Positions 6,552 to 12,803 of a DNA stretch of 12,803 nucleotides are shown piece after piece; position 1 is the stretch's first letter; the number at the start of each line of letters is the position of its first letter. Origin of the DNA: Bacteroidota bacterium (GTDB lineage Bacteria; Bacteroidota; Ignavibacteria; UBA10030); NCBI GenBank assembly GCA_025455125.1, contig JALONE010000007.1, positions 1 through 12,803 of the forward strand, written 5' to 3'. Both the position numbers and the translations under genes were made by a program. The notes below the pieces were generated by a model, which saw only the letters and a program-made list of their open reading frames with translations, was not told where the DNA came from and did not search any database.

Positions 6552-7653
6552 AATCCTTGATCTTCCGATACAGCGTTCGTTCGCTGATGTTCAGGTCCTT
6601 CGCCGCCATGCGACGATTCCCGTTGTGCCGGTCCAGCGCATCCATGATCAGCCGCCGCTCCATTTCGTCCAACGTGACCGCGCCGTTGCCGTTGCGATGT
6701 TCCCCGCTTACTGCGACGTCATGTCCCGCGCTCATCCGCGTTGTGAAGAGGTCCCGCAACTCGATGATGTTTCCCTTCAGATCCAACAGGGCCCGATAGA
6801 TCAATTCGCGCTCCGCTTGCTCCACGGTCTTGTTCGTCACCACGGGAAGGTTTCGTTCTGCGATCACAGGCGCGATCTCCTGCAAGTACTTTTGGACGTC
6901 GTCTGCGTTCAGGCGCCGGCCCTTCTCGAGGACGATCACGCTCTCGATCAGGTTGCGCAATTCCCGGACGTTGCCGGGCCATCGATATGCCATCAATAAT
7001 TCGGTTGCGTCGTCTGTGAACCCCGCAAATCGCAGGTTGTTGCGTTCTGTCACGTCACGGACAAAGTGGTCGACCAGCGCGGGGATATCCTCCCGTCTGT
7101 TGCGCAGCGGGGGCAATTGGAGGCTTACTGCTCGAAGACGGAAGTAGAGGTCCGCGCGGAACCGTTTTTGCTGGACTTCCGCTTCCAGGGTCTTGTTCGT
7201 CGCTGCGATGATCCGGACGTCTGACATGCGCATCACGGACGCACCGACGCGCATAAATTCTCCGGTCTCCAGCACTCGAAGCAATTTCACCTGCGTCGCC
7301 AGCGGCGTCTCGCCGATCTCGTCGAGGAAGATCGTTCCACCGTCCGCGATCTCGAAGTATCCCTTCCTCATATCTACCGCACTGGTGAATGCGCCCCGCT
7401 CGTGGCCGAAAAGCTCGCTTTCCATCAACCCTTCGGGGATCGCACCGCAGTTGACGGAAACGATCGTTCGGTCGCTCCGTCGGCTTGCCCGGTGGATCGC
7501 CTTCGCGACCACTTCTTTTCCTGTGCCGCTTTCTCCCGTGATGAGAACGCTCAGGTCGGTTGGCGCCACTTGGAGGATGACGTCGATGATCTCACGCATC
7601 TCTTCCGAGCGTCCAACAAGCCCTGTTTCCTTCTGGAATTTAGCGCGGTCCAT
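6538..7653 (-). CDS. Sigma-54-type AAA+ transcription activator with Fis HTH, no receiver domain, GAFTSA loop
   Basis: A 371-residue enhancer-binding-type regulator made of AAA+ core and DNA-binding domain only. Walker A is GESGTGKE (40-47), the sigma-contact loop is GAFTSA (87-92) rather than GAFTGA, Walker B is GTIFLDEIGE (106-115), sensor I is in RIIAATNK (147-154), arginine-finger candidates are R166 and R172, and sensor II is WPGNVREL (225-232). A Fis-type helix-turn-helix fills about 326-370 (RRMAAKDLNISERTLYRKI). There is no N-terminal receiver, PAS or GAF domain, so the activity signal is unknown. Position between the SPOR gene and lptE suggests a role in envelope control (inference). 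The start lies six bases after the SPOR gene stop with a weak ribosome binding site. Confidence 0.93.
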   Translation of the reverse strand: MDRAKFQKETGLVGRSEEMREIIDVILQVAPTDLSVLITGESGTGKEVVAKAIHRASRRSDRTIVSVNCGAIPEGLMESELFGHERGAFTSAVDMRKGYFEIADGGTIFLDEIGETPLATQVKLLRVLETGEFMRVGASVMRMSDVRIIAATNKTLEAEVQQKRFRADLYFRLRAVSLQLPPLRNRREDIPALVDHFVRDVTERNNLRFAGFTDDATELLMAYRWPGNVRELRNLIESVIVLEKGRRLNADDVQKYLQEIAPVIAERNLPVVTNKTVEQAERELIYRALLDLKGNIIELRDLFTTRMSAGHDVAVSGEHRNGNGAVTLDEMERRLIMDALDRHNGNRRMAAKDLNISERTLYRKIKDYGLQ

Positions 7654-7659
7654 GCGTGC

Positions 7660-8457
7660 TCAGCGGGATACAACCATCGACTCGAGATTGAAGTTTTTCT
7701 TCACATCCGCGCCAAATTGGCGCGCTTCGTTGAACGTCTTGAATTCCCCCACCCACACTTTGTGCAGCTTCTTGCCGCCGCTGACCATCGTGAAGATCGT
7801 TGCGACATGTCCTTCGCGTTCAAAGCGCTTCTTCAATTCCTCGGCGTTCTGGATCGTCGAAAAAGCCCCGACCTGCACCGTGAATCCTGTGGAGAACTTC
7901 TGCACCTTGCCGCGCGGCTTCACTTCCACCGGCCTGTCGACGACGTCCGGTTTCGCTACCACCGGTGGTTTTTGCTCCGCCACAACGGGGGCCTGTTCTT
8001 CCGGCGTGTTCTTCGCGATCGGCTTCTGTTCGATCACGGGCTTCTGTTCTGTGCCCAGCGGTTCCTCTGATGCGTATGCCGAGAACGGATACTCCGCCTT
8101 CAACTGCGCCAGCTTCTGCTCCGCCGTTTTGTACAGCCCGATCGAGTAGTAATACTGATACAGGCGAAACAGCGCATCGTCTGCCCACTCATTGCGCGGA
8201 AAGTTGTCCACGATATTCTGATACAGCTTCGACGCCTCGCTCCCATCCGACGTCAACACCGCCTGGAGATAGATGACGCCGGGGTTGTTCTGATACGTCG
8301 TCATCAACGCGGGCAGTTCGCCTTTCACAGATTCACCCTCGCCCTTTTCGATCAACTCCAATCTTCGCTGGATGTTCGGCTCGCTTCCGCTTGTTTGCCC
8401 GATTGCGCTGTTCACAAGGACGACGCCGATAAGAAACGGCAGTATGCCAATGCGCAT
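7660..8457 (-). CDS. Exported SPOR-domain protein with TPR-like region
   Basis: A 265-residue protein. Residues 1-20 are a signal peptide (MRIGILPFLIGVVLVNSAIG). A helical TPR/YbgF-like region spans about 28-128 (DNFPRNEWADDALFRLYQY, then YKTAEQKLAQLKAEYP). A Pro/Val/Lys linker with three EQKP repeats (137-140, 143-146, 161-164) leads to a SPOR domain at about 191-265 (GFTVQVGAFS...KVWVGEFKTFNEARQ). SPOR domains bind denuded peptidoglycan, often at division sites, so this is probably periplasmic. A strong AGGAGG lies eight bases before the ATG inside the end of miaB, and the gap to the miaB stop is three bases. I know of no gene symbol for it. Confidence 0.9.
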   Translation of the reverse strand: MRIGILPFLIGVVLVNSAIGQTSGSEPNIQRRLELIEKGEGESVKGELPALMTTYQNNPGVIYLQAVLTSDGSEASKLYQNIVDNFPRNEWADDALFRLYQYYYSIGLYKTAEQKLAQLKAEYPFSAYASEEPLGTEQKPVIEQKPIAKNTPEEQAPVVAEQKPPVVAKPDVVDRPVEVKPRGKVQKFSTGFTVQVGAFSTIQNAEELKKRFEREGHVATIFTMVSGGKKLHKVWVGEFKTFNEARQFGADVKKNFNLESMVVSR

Positions 8458-8460
8458 TGC

Positions 8461-9789
8461 TTATCCCTCCTGTGCCGTGCTTGGTTCGTGTTGACCGAAC
8501 AACGTCGCCGCATTCGCACGCCGGATCCAAATCTCCGCGTACGCGCCCGGTTGATATCCGTTCCGCGGGAAGACGACCATCTTGTTCGTATCCGTGCGTC
8601 CGCAGAAGTCCTGATCCGACTTCTTGCTTTCTCCTTCCACCAATACGCCGACCGTGCGTCCGATCAGTTGCTGGTTCAGACGGAACGAGATGGCGCGTTG
8701 AACATCGATGATCTCATTCAACCGCTCGATCTTGAGCTCCTCCGGAACGGAGTCCGCCATGTTCCACGCCTTGGTGTTCTCGCGCGGCGAATATTTGAAC
8801 GTGAATGCGCCATCGTATTCGACCGCCTGTATCAGTTCGATGGTCTTTCGGTGGTCCGCATCGCTTTCGGTCGGAAACCCGGCGATGATATCCGTCGACA
8901 GACTGACGCCGGGGATGGTCCGCTTGATCCGGTCCACGAGTCGAAGATATTCATCCGCCGTGTAGGTCCGGTTCATCAACTCAAGAATACGGTCGGAGCC
9001 GGATTGCACGGGGAGATGAATGTACTTGCAGATGTTCTCGTGCGCGGCGATCGTTTCGATCAGCTTGATCGACATGTCCTGCGGATGCGACGTGGTGAAG
9101 CGTACGCGCATCGAACGATCGGCCGCGGCGCACCGTGCAAGCAGGTCGGCAAAATCATGGTCCGCATCGCGGTACGAATTCACATTTTGACCGAGCAGCG
9201 TCACTTCCTTGAAGCCTCGCTGCGCAAGCCGTTCCACTTCGCGCACGATGTTGTCAAGCGAGCGGCTTCGTTCACGACCCCGCGTAAAAGGAACGACGCA
9301 GAACGTACAGAACTTGTCGCAGCCGCGCATGATGGAGATCCACGCCGAGATGCCGTCCTCTCGAAGCGGCTCAATGTCGTCGTAGTTTTCAACACGCGAG
9401 AGCCGGATTGCAATGCCTTTTTCTCCCTGCATTGCCGCGTCGACGAGCGCTGGAAGTTTGCGGTATTCATCCGGACCCACGACCAGATCGACCGATGTTT
9501 CCTCTTCGAGCAGATCTTTCCGCAGGCGTTCCGCCATACATCCCAGTACGCCAAGCACAACGGCGGGATTCGAGCGTTTGAGATGCCGGAAATCACCCAG
9601 TCGCCCGTAGACCCGCTGTTCCGCGTTCTCACGAACAGCACAGGTGTTCACGAATATGACGTCGGCCTTCGTTGCCTCTTCCGTCCGTGAGTAGCCCGCC
9701 TCCCGCATAATTCCAAGGACAACCTCGGAATCCGCGACGTTCATTTGACAACCGTACGTCTCGATATAGATGTTTCTCGGCTTCTCCAC
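8461..9789 (-). CDS. miaB: tRNA-2-methylthio-N6-dimethylallyladenosine synthase
   Basis: A 442-residue radical-SAM methylthiotransferase that adds the methylthio group to i6A37 of tRNAs reading UNN codons. The N-terminal UPF0004 domain carries the auxiliary-cluster cysteines C14 (TYGCQMN), C50 (VNTCAVRENAE) and C84 (GCMAE). The radical-SAM triad CxxxCxxC is at C157, C161 and C164 (RGCDKFCTFCVVPFTRGRE, the MiaB form). A C-terminal TRAM domain covers about 375-437. The pattern fits MiaB better than RimO or MtaB. The start is GTG, supported by GAGGG (complement of 9795-9799) five bases upstream. It is the first gene of the six-gene minus operon. Confidence 0.96.
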   Translation of the reverse strand: MEKPRNIYIETYGCQMNVADSEVVLGIMREAGYSRTEEATKADVIFVNTCAVRENAEQRVYGRLGDFRHLKRSNPAVVLGVLGCMAERLRKDLLEEETSVDLVVGPDEYRKLPALVDAAMQGEKGIAIRLSRVENYDDIEPLREDGISAWISIMRGCDKFCTFCVVPFTRGRERSRSLDNIVREVERLAQRGFKEVTLLGQNVNSYRDADHDFADLLARCAAADRSMRVRFTTSHPQDMSIKLIETIAAHENICKYIHLPVQSGSDRILELMNRTYTADEYLRLVDRIKRTIPGVSLSTDIIAGFPTESDADHRKTIELIQAVEYDGAFTFKYSPRENTKAWNMADSVPEELKIERLNEIIDVQRAISFRLNQQLIGRTVGVLVEGESKKSDQDFCGRTDTNKMVVFPRNGYQPGAYAEIWIRRANAATLFGQHEPSTAQEG

Positions 9790-9805
9790 TTCCGCCCTCA
9801 GAGCA

Positions 9806-9836
9806 AAAAATTAGTGAAACTTTGTCAGTGCATCAA
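9806..9836 (-). promoter_or_regulatory. Candidate promoter of the miaB operon
   Basis: Read on the minus strand, TTG (complement of 9834-9836) is followed by 20 bases and then TAATTTTT (complement of 9806-9813), fitting TTG-N20-TAnnTTT. The implied start point near 9801 leaves a leader of only about 12 bases before the GTG. An alternative TTGAAA-N18-TATTAA lies further up (complement of 9863-9892). Confidence 0.4.
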
Positions 9837-9876
9837 TGAGGCTAGTCGTACATTAAGTTCTTTTAATACAATGGGT

Positions 9877-9908
9877 TTTGTTGGTTTTTCAAGTGTTGCG
9901 TATCTTTC
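9877..9908 (+). promoter_or_regulatory. Promoter of pta, Bacteroidetes-like
   Basis: TTTG at 9877-9880 is followed by exactly 20 bases and TATCTTTC at 9901-9908, seven of eight positions of TAnnTTTG. The start point would be near 9913. This argues that translation starts at the ATG at 9959, because a TTG start at 9878 would lie inside the promoter. Confidence 0.5.
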
Positions 9909-9958
9909 TGTTGTCAATTCGGCAGAACACACCCCACCGTTCAATCGAAAGCGCGTCA

Positions 9959-10945
9959 ATGGCAAACATGAACCTGATCGAAAGCATCAAAACAAAAGCC
10001 AAGAACCTTCACAAGCATATCGTCCTTCCCGATGCGACCGACGAGCGCGCAATTCGCGCCGCCCGCATTTGCGTCGACGAGAAGCTCGCAACCATTTCAC
10101 TGATCGGCGATGAGAAGGTCGTCCGCGCTAAGGCGGCTGAGATCGCCGTGTCGCTCGACGGCGTCAATGTTGTCGATCCTGGAACGTCGCCGCATCTTGA
10201 TTCCTTCGTCGCGGAATATTACGAGCTTCGGAAAGCAAAGAAGATGACGATGGAGGAGGCAGGGCCCATCATGCGCAATCCATTGTTCTTTGGCGCTATG
10301 ATGGTCCGTCGCGGCATGGCAGACGGCAGTGTTGCGGGCTCTCTCTCGACCACCGGAGATGTGCTGCGCGCCGCCATTCAGATCATCGGAATGGCGGAGG
10401 GGATCAGCATCGTGTCCAGCTTCTTCCTCATGGTCTTCAGCGATAAGGTTCTCACATTCTCCGATTGCGCGGTTGTTCCCGATCCGACCGCTGAGCAGTT
10501 GGCCGACATCGCGATCGCCTCGGCGGAAAACCATGGAAAGCTCCTCGGCGAAACGCCCCGCGTTGCCATGCTTTCATTCTCGACCAAAGGGAGCGCGGCA
10601 CACCCGCTCGTTGAAAAGGTCCAAGCGGCGACCACGGTGGTGAAACAGAAGCGTCCGAGCATGCTGGTGGATGGCGAGATGCAGTTCGACGCCGCCGTCG
10701 TTCCGTCGATTGGAAAATCCAAAGCGCCCGGCAGCCCTGTCGCCGGATCGGCAAACGTCTTTATCTTCCCGGATCTCAACGCAGGAAATATCGGCTACAA
10801 GATCACGCAGCGACTTGCGGGTGCCGAGGCTGTCGGTCCCGTTGTGCAGGGATTGCGGAAGCCCGCGTTCGATCTCTCCCGGGGGTGCAGCGTTGCCGAC
10901 ATCGTGAATGTCGTTGCCATCAACGCCGTCGTCGGAGCCGTTTGA
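9959..10945 (+). CDS. pta: Phosphate acetyltransferase
   Basis: A 328-residue PTA_PTB-family enzyme interconverting acetyl-CoA plus phosphate with acetyl phosphate plus CoA. Recognised blocks are IVLPDATDERAIRAA near 21-35, SLSTTGDVLRAA in the middle, DGEMQFDAAVVPSIG, KAPGSPVAGSANVFIFPDLN with GNIGYK, and the C-terminal DLSRGCSVADIVN. Length fits the short single-domain Pta class without the CobB-like N-terminal region. The frame is open upstream to 9878, but I chose ATG 9959 because the family start begins there and the promoter covers the upstream part. The ribosome binding site is weak (GAAAG). Acetate kinase is not in the window. Phosphate butyryltransferase is the main alternative. Confidence 0.93.
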   Translation: MANMNLIESIKTKAKNLHKHIVLPDATDERAIRAARICVDEKLATISLIGDEKVVRAKAAEIAVSLDGVNVVDPGTSPHLDSFVAEYYELRKAKKMTMEEAGPIMRNPLFFGAMMVRRGMADGSVAGSLSTTGDVLRAAIQIIGMAEGISIVSSFFLMVFSDKVLTFSDCAVVPDPTAEQLADIAIASAENHGKLLGETPRVAMLSFSTKGSAAHPLVEKVQAATTVVKQKRPSMLVDGEMQFDAAVVPSIGKSKAPGSPVAGSANVFIFPDLNAGNIGYKITQRLAGAEAVGPVVQGLRKPAFDLSRGCSVADIVNVVAINAVVGAV

Positions 10946-12120
10946 CCGATTCTTCGTCCATAGTTGCATCATCTCAAACAGCGCGGTACAGCTTCCTGGA
11001 TCTGTACCGCGGTCTGTTTGTGGTGCTCATGCTCGAGGGACACTTCGTCCGCGCCCTGCTCCTGCCCGAAATAAAGGCCGGTTCCCTCTTCACGTTCCAT
11101 GAACTCATCCATGGGATTACGGCTCCGGGCTTCTTCTTCGGCGCCGGATTCGCATTCGCCATTTCCACCTCTCGCCGTTGGGGTGTGGTCACCCGTTTTT
11201 CCTGGGGATGGGCTCGCCGGGCCGGTCGCGCGTTCATGCTGATCGCGGTGGGATATTCACTTCACGCGCCGTATCTCTCGCTCCAGAAGACGATCGCTGA
11301 AGGTACCGCGGATCAATGGGAGATGTTCCTTTCCTTCGGGGTGCTGCAGTGCATCGGCATAGCGCTGTTATTCCTTTATTTCCTGCTCGTCCTTCTTCGC
11401 AACGACCGCCTCTTTTGCCGGACAACCGCGCTCCTGGTGCCTGCGCTGGTGTATTTGACCCCTTCAGTCTCGACATGGTCTCTCGATCCCTCACTTCCGT
11501 TGTGGCTTCGTTCGGCGTTGAACACGGTCACGGGCTCGCCCTATCCGATAGTTCCCTTCGCCGGATTCGTATTTGCCGGGGTGGTGTGTGCCTGGTTGTT
11601 TCTCCGTGCGGAAGAGAGCGAAGCGGGGGGACGGTTCATCCGGAGAATGCTGCTCGCGGGATTTTTGCTCATGGTGTTCGCCTGGGTTTCCGAGCAGTTC
11701 CTGCTTTCTTCCCCGGACGAGAACGCCTACTGGTCGACGGGACCGAATTTCTTCTGGATGCGGCTTGGAATTCTCCTCGTCGTTCTCGCCGCACTATGGT
11801 TCCTTGAAAAGTTCATTGTCCATCAGTGGTTTCCACGGTGGCTGACCGTGCTGGGCGTTGAGTCATTCTTCGTGTATCTCTTCCACTTGATCGTTCTTTA
11901 CGGATGGGTGGTGAATGCCGGCATTCATCTTCTCGCCTTCTTCGGAGGCGCGTTGGACATTCTCCAATCGCTCTTGTGCTTCTTTCTGTTTCTTCCGGTG
12001 ATGTACTATGGCGCACGCATCTGGCACGCGATGAAGAAACAACATGCGTTGCTGCTGCGCGGCATCTTGATGTGGGCTGCTTTGAGTTTGACCTACGCTT
12101 TCCTGACATATCCGTACTGA
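10942..12120 (+). CDS. Polytopic membrane protein, DUF1624 / heparan-alpha-glucosaminide acetyltransferase-like
   Basis: A 392-residue protein with about ten hydrophobic segments. The N-terminal motif RYSFLDLYRGLFVVLMLEGH (about 15-34) places a histidine in the first membrane span. HGITAPGFFFGAG (about 57-69) and GVESFFVYLFHLIVLYGW near the C-terminus resemble DUF1624 and related acyltransferase-3-like families, which move acetyl or acyl groups across the membrane onto sugars or lipids. The frame is open upstream to 10885, but that part is arginine-rich antisense-like sequence within pta. I chose TTG 10942, which overlaps the pta stop as TTGA with GGAG four bases upstream. Coupling to pta suggests a shared acetyl supply, which is inference. 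Substrate unknown. No terminator follows. Confidence 0.75.
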   Translation: MTDSSSIVASSQTARYSFLDLYRGLFVVLMLEGHFVRALLLPEIKAGSLFTFHELIHGITAPGFFFGAGFAFAISTSRRWGVVTRFSWGWARRAGRAFMLIAVGYSLHAPYLSLQKTIAEGTADQWEMFLSFGVLQCIGIALLFLYFLLVLLRNDRLFCRTTALLVPALVYLTPSVSTWSLDPSLPLWLRSALNTVTGSPYPIVPFAGFVFAGVVCAWLFLRAEESEAGGRFIRRMLLAGFLLMVFAWVSEQFLLSSPDENAYWSTGPNFFWMRLGILLVVLAALWFLEKFIVHQWFPRWLTVLGVESFFVYLFHLIVLYGWVVNAGIHLLAFFGGALDILQSLLCFFLFLPVMYYGARIWHAMKKQHALLLRGILMWAALSLTYAFLTYPY

Positions 12121-12141
12121 CCCACGTGATGTGGATAAACT

Positions 12142-12161
12142 GTGAGTCGGTGTGAACTCAC
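12142..12161. repeat. Inverted repeat between DnaA boxes
   Basis: GTGAGT (12142-12147) and ACTCAC (12156-12161) are perfect inverted arms with an 8-base spacer. It lies between the first two DnaA boxes and has no following T tract, so it is not an intrinsic terminator for the upstream gene. Confidence 0.5.
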
Positions 12162-12293
12162 TGTGGACAAGGCGTCCGCATTTGTCTCTTCCTTATGGCG
12201 TGTTGATAAGTGTCTGTTTATCCAGATGCCCTGCACAGAACGATTGGGGATAATTATTGCTCGAACTCTTCGGGATTCCCGGCAAGAGATACG

Positions 12294-12357
12294 CTATCCA
12301 CGTTGTCCACGGCATTCTTATTCTTCTTCTCTTAATCTTATCTTCTTATTGATTATA
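12294..12357 (+). other. Candidate origin unwinding element: tandem DnaA boxes plus DnaA-trio-like repeats and AT-rich DUE
   Basis: Two box-like 9-mers abut head to tail (CTATCCACG 12294-12302, TTGTCCACG 12303-12311). After GCATT, triplets begin at 12317: CTT ATT CTT CTT CTC TTA ATC TTA, ending at 12340. The DnaA-trio, described in Bacillus subtilis, reads [C/T]T[A/T] on this strand. Five of eight triplets fit fully and two miss by one base. The stretch continues AT-rich to about 12357. Order and orientation (boxes, short spacer, trios) match the known basal unwinding system. Confidence 0.55.
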
Positions 12358-12376
12358 CATGAGCGTGTGCGTTTTG

Positions 12377-12407
12377 TTGAAATTCCCCTGATTTTTGACT
12401 ACGTTTC
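12377..12407 (+). promoter_or_regulatory. Candidate dnaN promoter
   Basis: TTG at 12377-12379, 20 bases, then TACGTTTC at 12400-12407 (seven of eight positions of TAnnTTTG). The same place also reads TTGAAA-N17-TACGTT. The start point would be near 12412, leaving a leader of about 29 bases containing AGGAG at 12428-12432. Confidence 0.45.
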
Positions 12408-12413
12408 GTAGAC
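12397..12413. repeat. Short inverted repeat over the dnaN promoter -7 element
   Basis: GACTACGTTTCGTAGAC contains CTACG / CGTAG arms around TTT. It covers the candidate -7 box and the expected transcription start, so it could be an operator or a 5' leader hairpin. Confidence 0.4.
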
Positions 12414-12440
12414 ACCTTTCTCTCCACAGGAGCCACCGGG

Positions 12441-12803
12441 ATGAAATTCACTGTCAACAGCACTGATCTGCAAAAGGCGCTGACGAAGATCAGCGGAGCT
12501 GTCCCGACAAAGTCAACGCTGCCTATCCTGGAAAATTTCCTTTTCTCCCTTCAAAAGAATTCCCTGCATGTCATTGCAACAGATCTCGAGATATCCATGT
12601 CGGCGATGATCGATGTAAAGGGATCGGAGGATGGAGCGATCGCAGTTCCCGCACGCCGGTTGATGGATACGATCCGCGCGCTTCCCGACATACAGATCCT
12701 GTTTCACGCTGATCTGACGTCGAACAAGATCAAGATGATCACAGAAACGGGAGAGTACAATCTCGTTGGCGAGAGCAGCAAGGATTTTCCCGCAATCCCC
12801 GAC
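12441..12803 (+). CDS. dnaN: DNA polymerase III beta subunit (sliding clamp), 5' part only
   Basis: The first 121 residues of the beta clamp are present, about one of its three domains; the rest is beyond the right edge. It begins MKFTVNSTDLQKALTKISGA and continues STLPILENFLFSLQKNSLHV with ATDLEISM, the classic DnaN domain 1, then AVPARRLMDTIRALPD and the edge region GESSKDFPAIPD. The clamp encircles DNA and holds polymerase and repair partners on it. AGGAG at 12428-12432 lies eight bases before the ATG. The gene has its own leader and a candidate promoter just downstream of the putative origin. The gene directly upstream is not dnaA. Confidence 0.96.
   Translation, partial: MKFTVNSTDLQKALTKISGAVPTKSTLPILENFLFSLQKNSLHVIATDLEISMSAMIDVKGSEDGAIAVPARRLMDTIRALPDIQILFHADLTSNKIKMITETGEYNLVGESSKDFPAIPD

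Larger units (their letters stand above)
12121..12440. other. oriC: Probable chromosomal replication origin (oriC) upstream of dnaN
   Basis: This 320-base gene-free region carries a cluster of DnaA boxes (consensus TTATNCACA). A perfect box TGTGGATAA lies at 12130-12138 on the reverse strand. One-mismatch boxes are TGTGGACAA 12162-12170, TGTTGATAA 12201-12209, TTATCCAGA 12218-12226 and TGGGGATAA 12245-12253. Two-mismatch boxes are CTATCCACG 12294-12302, TTGTCCACG 12303-12311 and CTCTCCACA 12420-12428. An AT-rich stretch follows at 12314-12360. The adjacent dnaN is a frequent oriC neighbour. An open frame crossing the region (12142-12411) has no family resemblance. Confidence 0.8.

Noticed and set aside
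7193..8149. 318-residue plus-strand open frame
   Set aside because: Antisense to the activator and SPOR genes; Ser/Thr/Arg-rich with no motif.
8395..9690. 431-residue plus-strand open frame
   Set aside because: Antisense shadow of miaB, whose radical-SAM motifs are unmistakable.
12142..12161. Inverted repeat as a terminator of the acyltransferase gene
   Set aside because: The stem is only 6 bp and no T tract follows on either strand.
12142..12411. 89-residue open frame across the origin region
   Set aside because: It covers the DnaA boxes and AT-rich tract and resembles no family; the DNA signals explain the region better.
1..12803. CRISPR array, tRNA/rRNA genes, insertion sequences, prophage
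   Set aside because: No regularly spaced repeats, tRNA-like cloverleaf, transposase or phage motifs were seen on reading; the genes are housekeeping or envelope functions.

Overview
The window looks like chromosomal DNA from a moderately GC-rich bacterium of the Bacteroidota/Chlorobiota (FCB) group, possibly Ignavibacteria-like. Three things point there. The first is the gene order miaB - sigma-54-type activator - lptE, which I recall as conserved in that group. The second is a secreted DUF4397 protein. The third is a recurring promoter form, TTG-N20-TAnnTTT, close to the Bacteroidetes -33/-7 consensus and seen upstream of four transcription units. The exact lineage is inference; no 16S gene or other marker is present.

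Layout: (1) 1-341, minus: the 5' part of a secreted DUF4397 protein running off the left edge. (2) 536-2685, plus: a trans-sulfuration PLP enzyme, a CoA-pyrophosphatase-type Nudix hydrolase, and rpsT (ribosomal protein S20) with its own promoter and terminator. (3) 2741-3000: a gene-free convergent spacer holding a G-quadruplex motif, two abutting 14-bp palindromes and a long imperfect inverted repeat. (4) 3081-9789, minus: a tight six-gene operon read as miaB, SPOR-domain protein, sigma-54-type activator, lptE, family-2 processive glycosyltransferase, TPR protein, ending at a clear intrinsic terminator. (5) 9959-12120, plus: phosphate acetyltransferase and a membrane acyltransferase-like protein joined by a TTGA overlap. 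(6) 12121-12440: a probable chromosomal replication origin. (7) 12441 to the right edge, plus: the start of dnaN.

The minus operon combines tRNA modification, a transcription activator and envelope functions: an LPS-assembly lipoprotein, a peptidoglycan-binding SPOR protein, and a polysaccharide synthase with a cytoplasmic TPR partner. It reads as a cell-envelope module with a built-in regulator. The glycan made is unknown.

The most striking region is 12121-12440. It has one perfect and at least four one-mismatch DnaA boxes. Two abutting box-like 9-mers then run, after five bases, into [C/T]T[A/T] triplets inside an AT-rich stretch. This matches the layout of a DnaA-trio unwinding element. 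It lies directly upstream of dnaN, but the gene on its left is a membrane acyltransferase, not dnaA.
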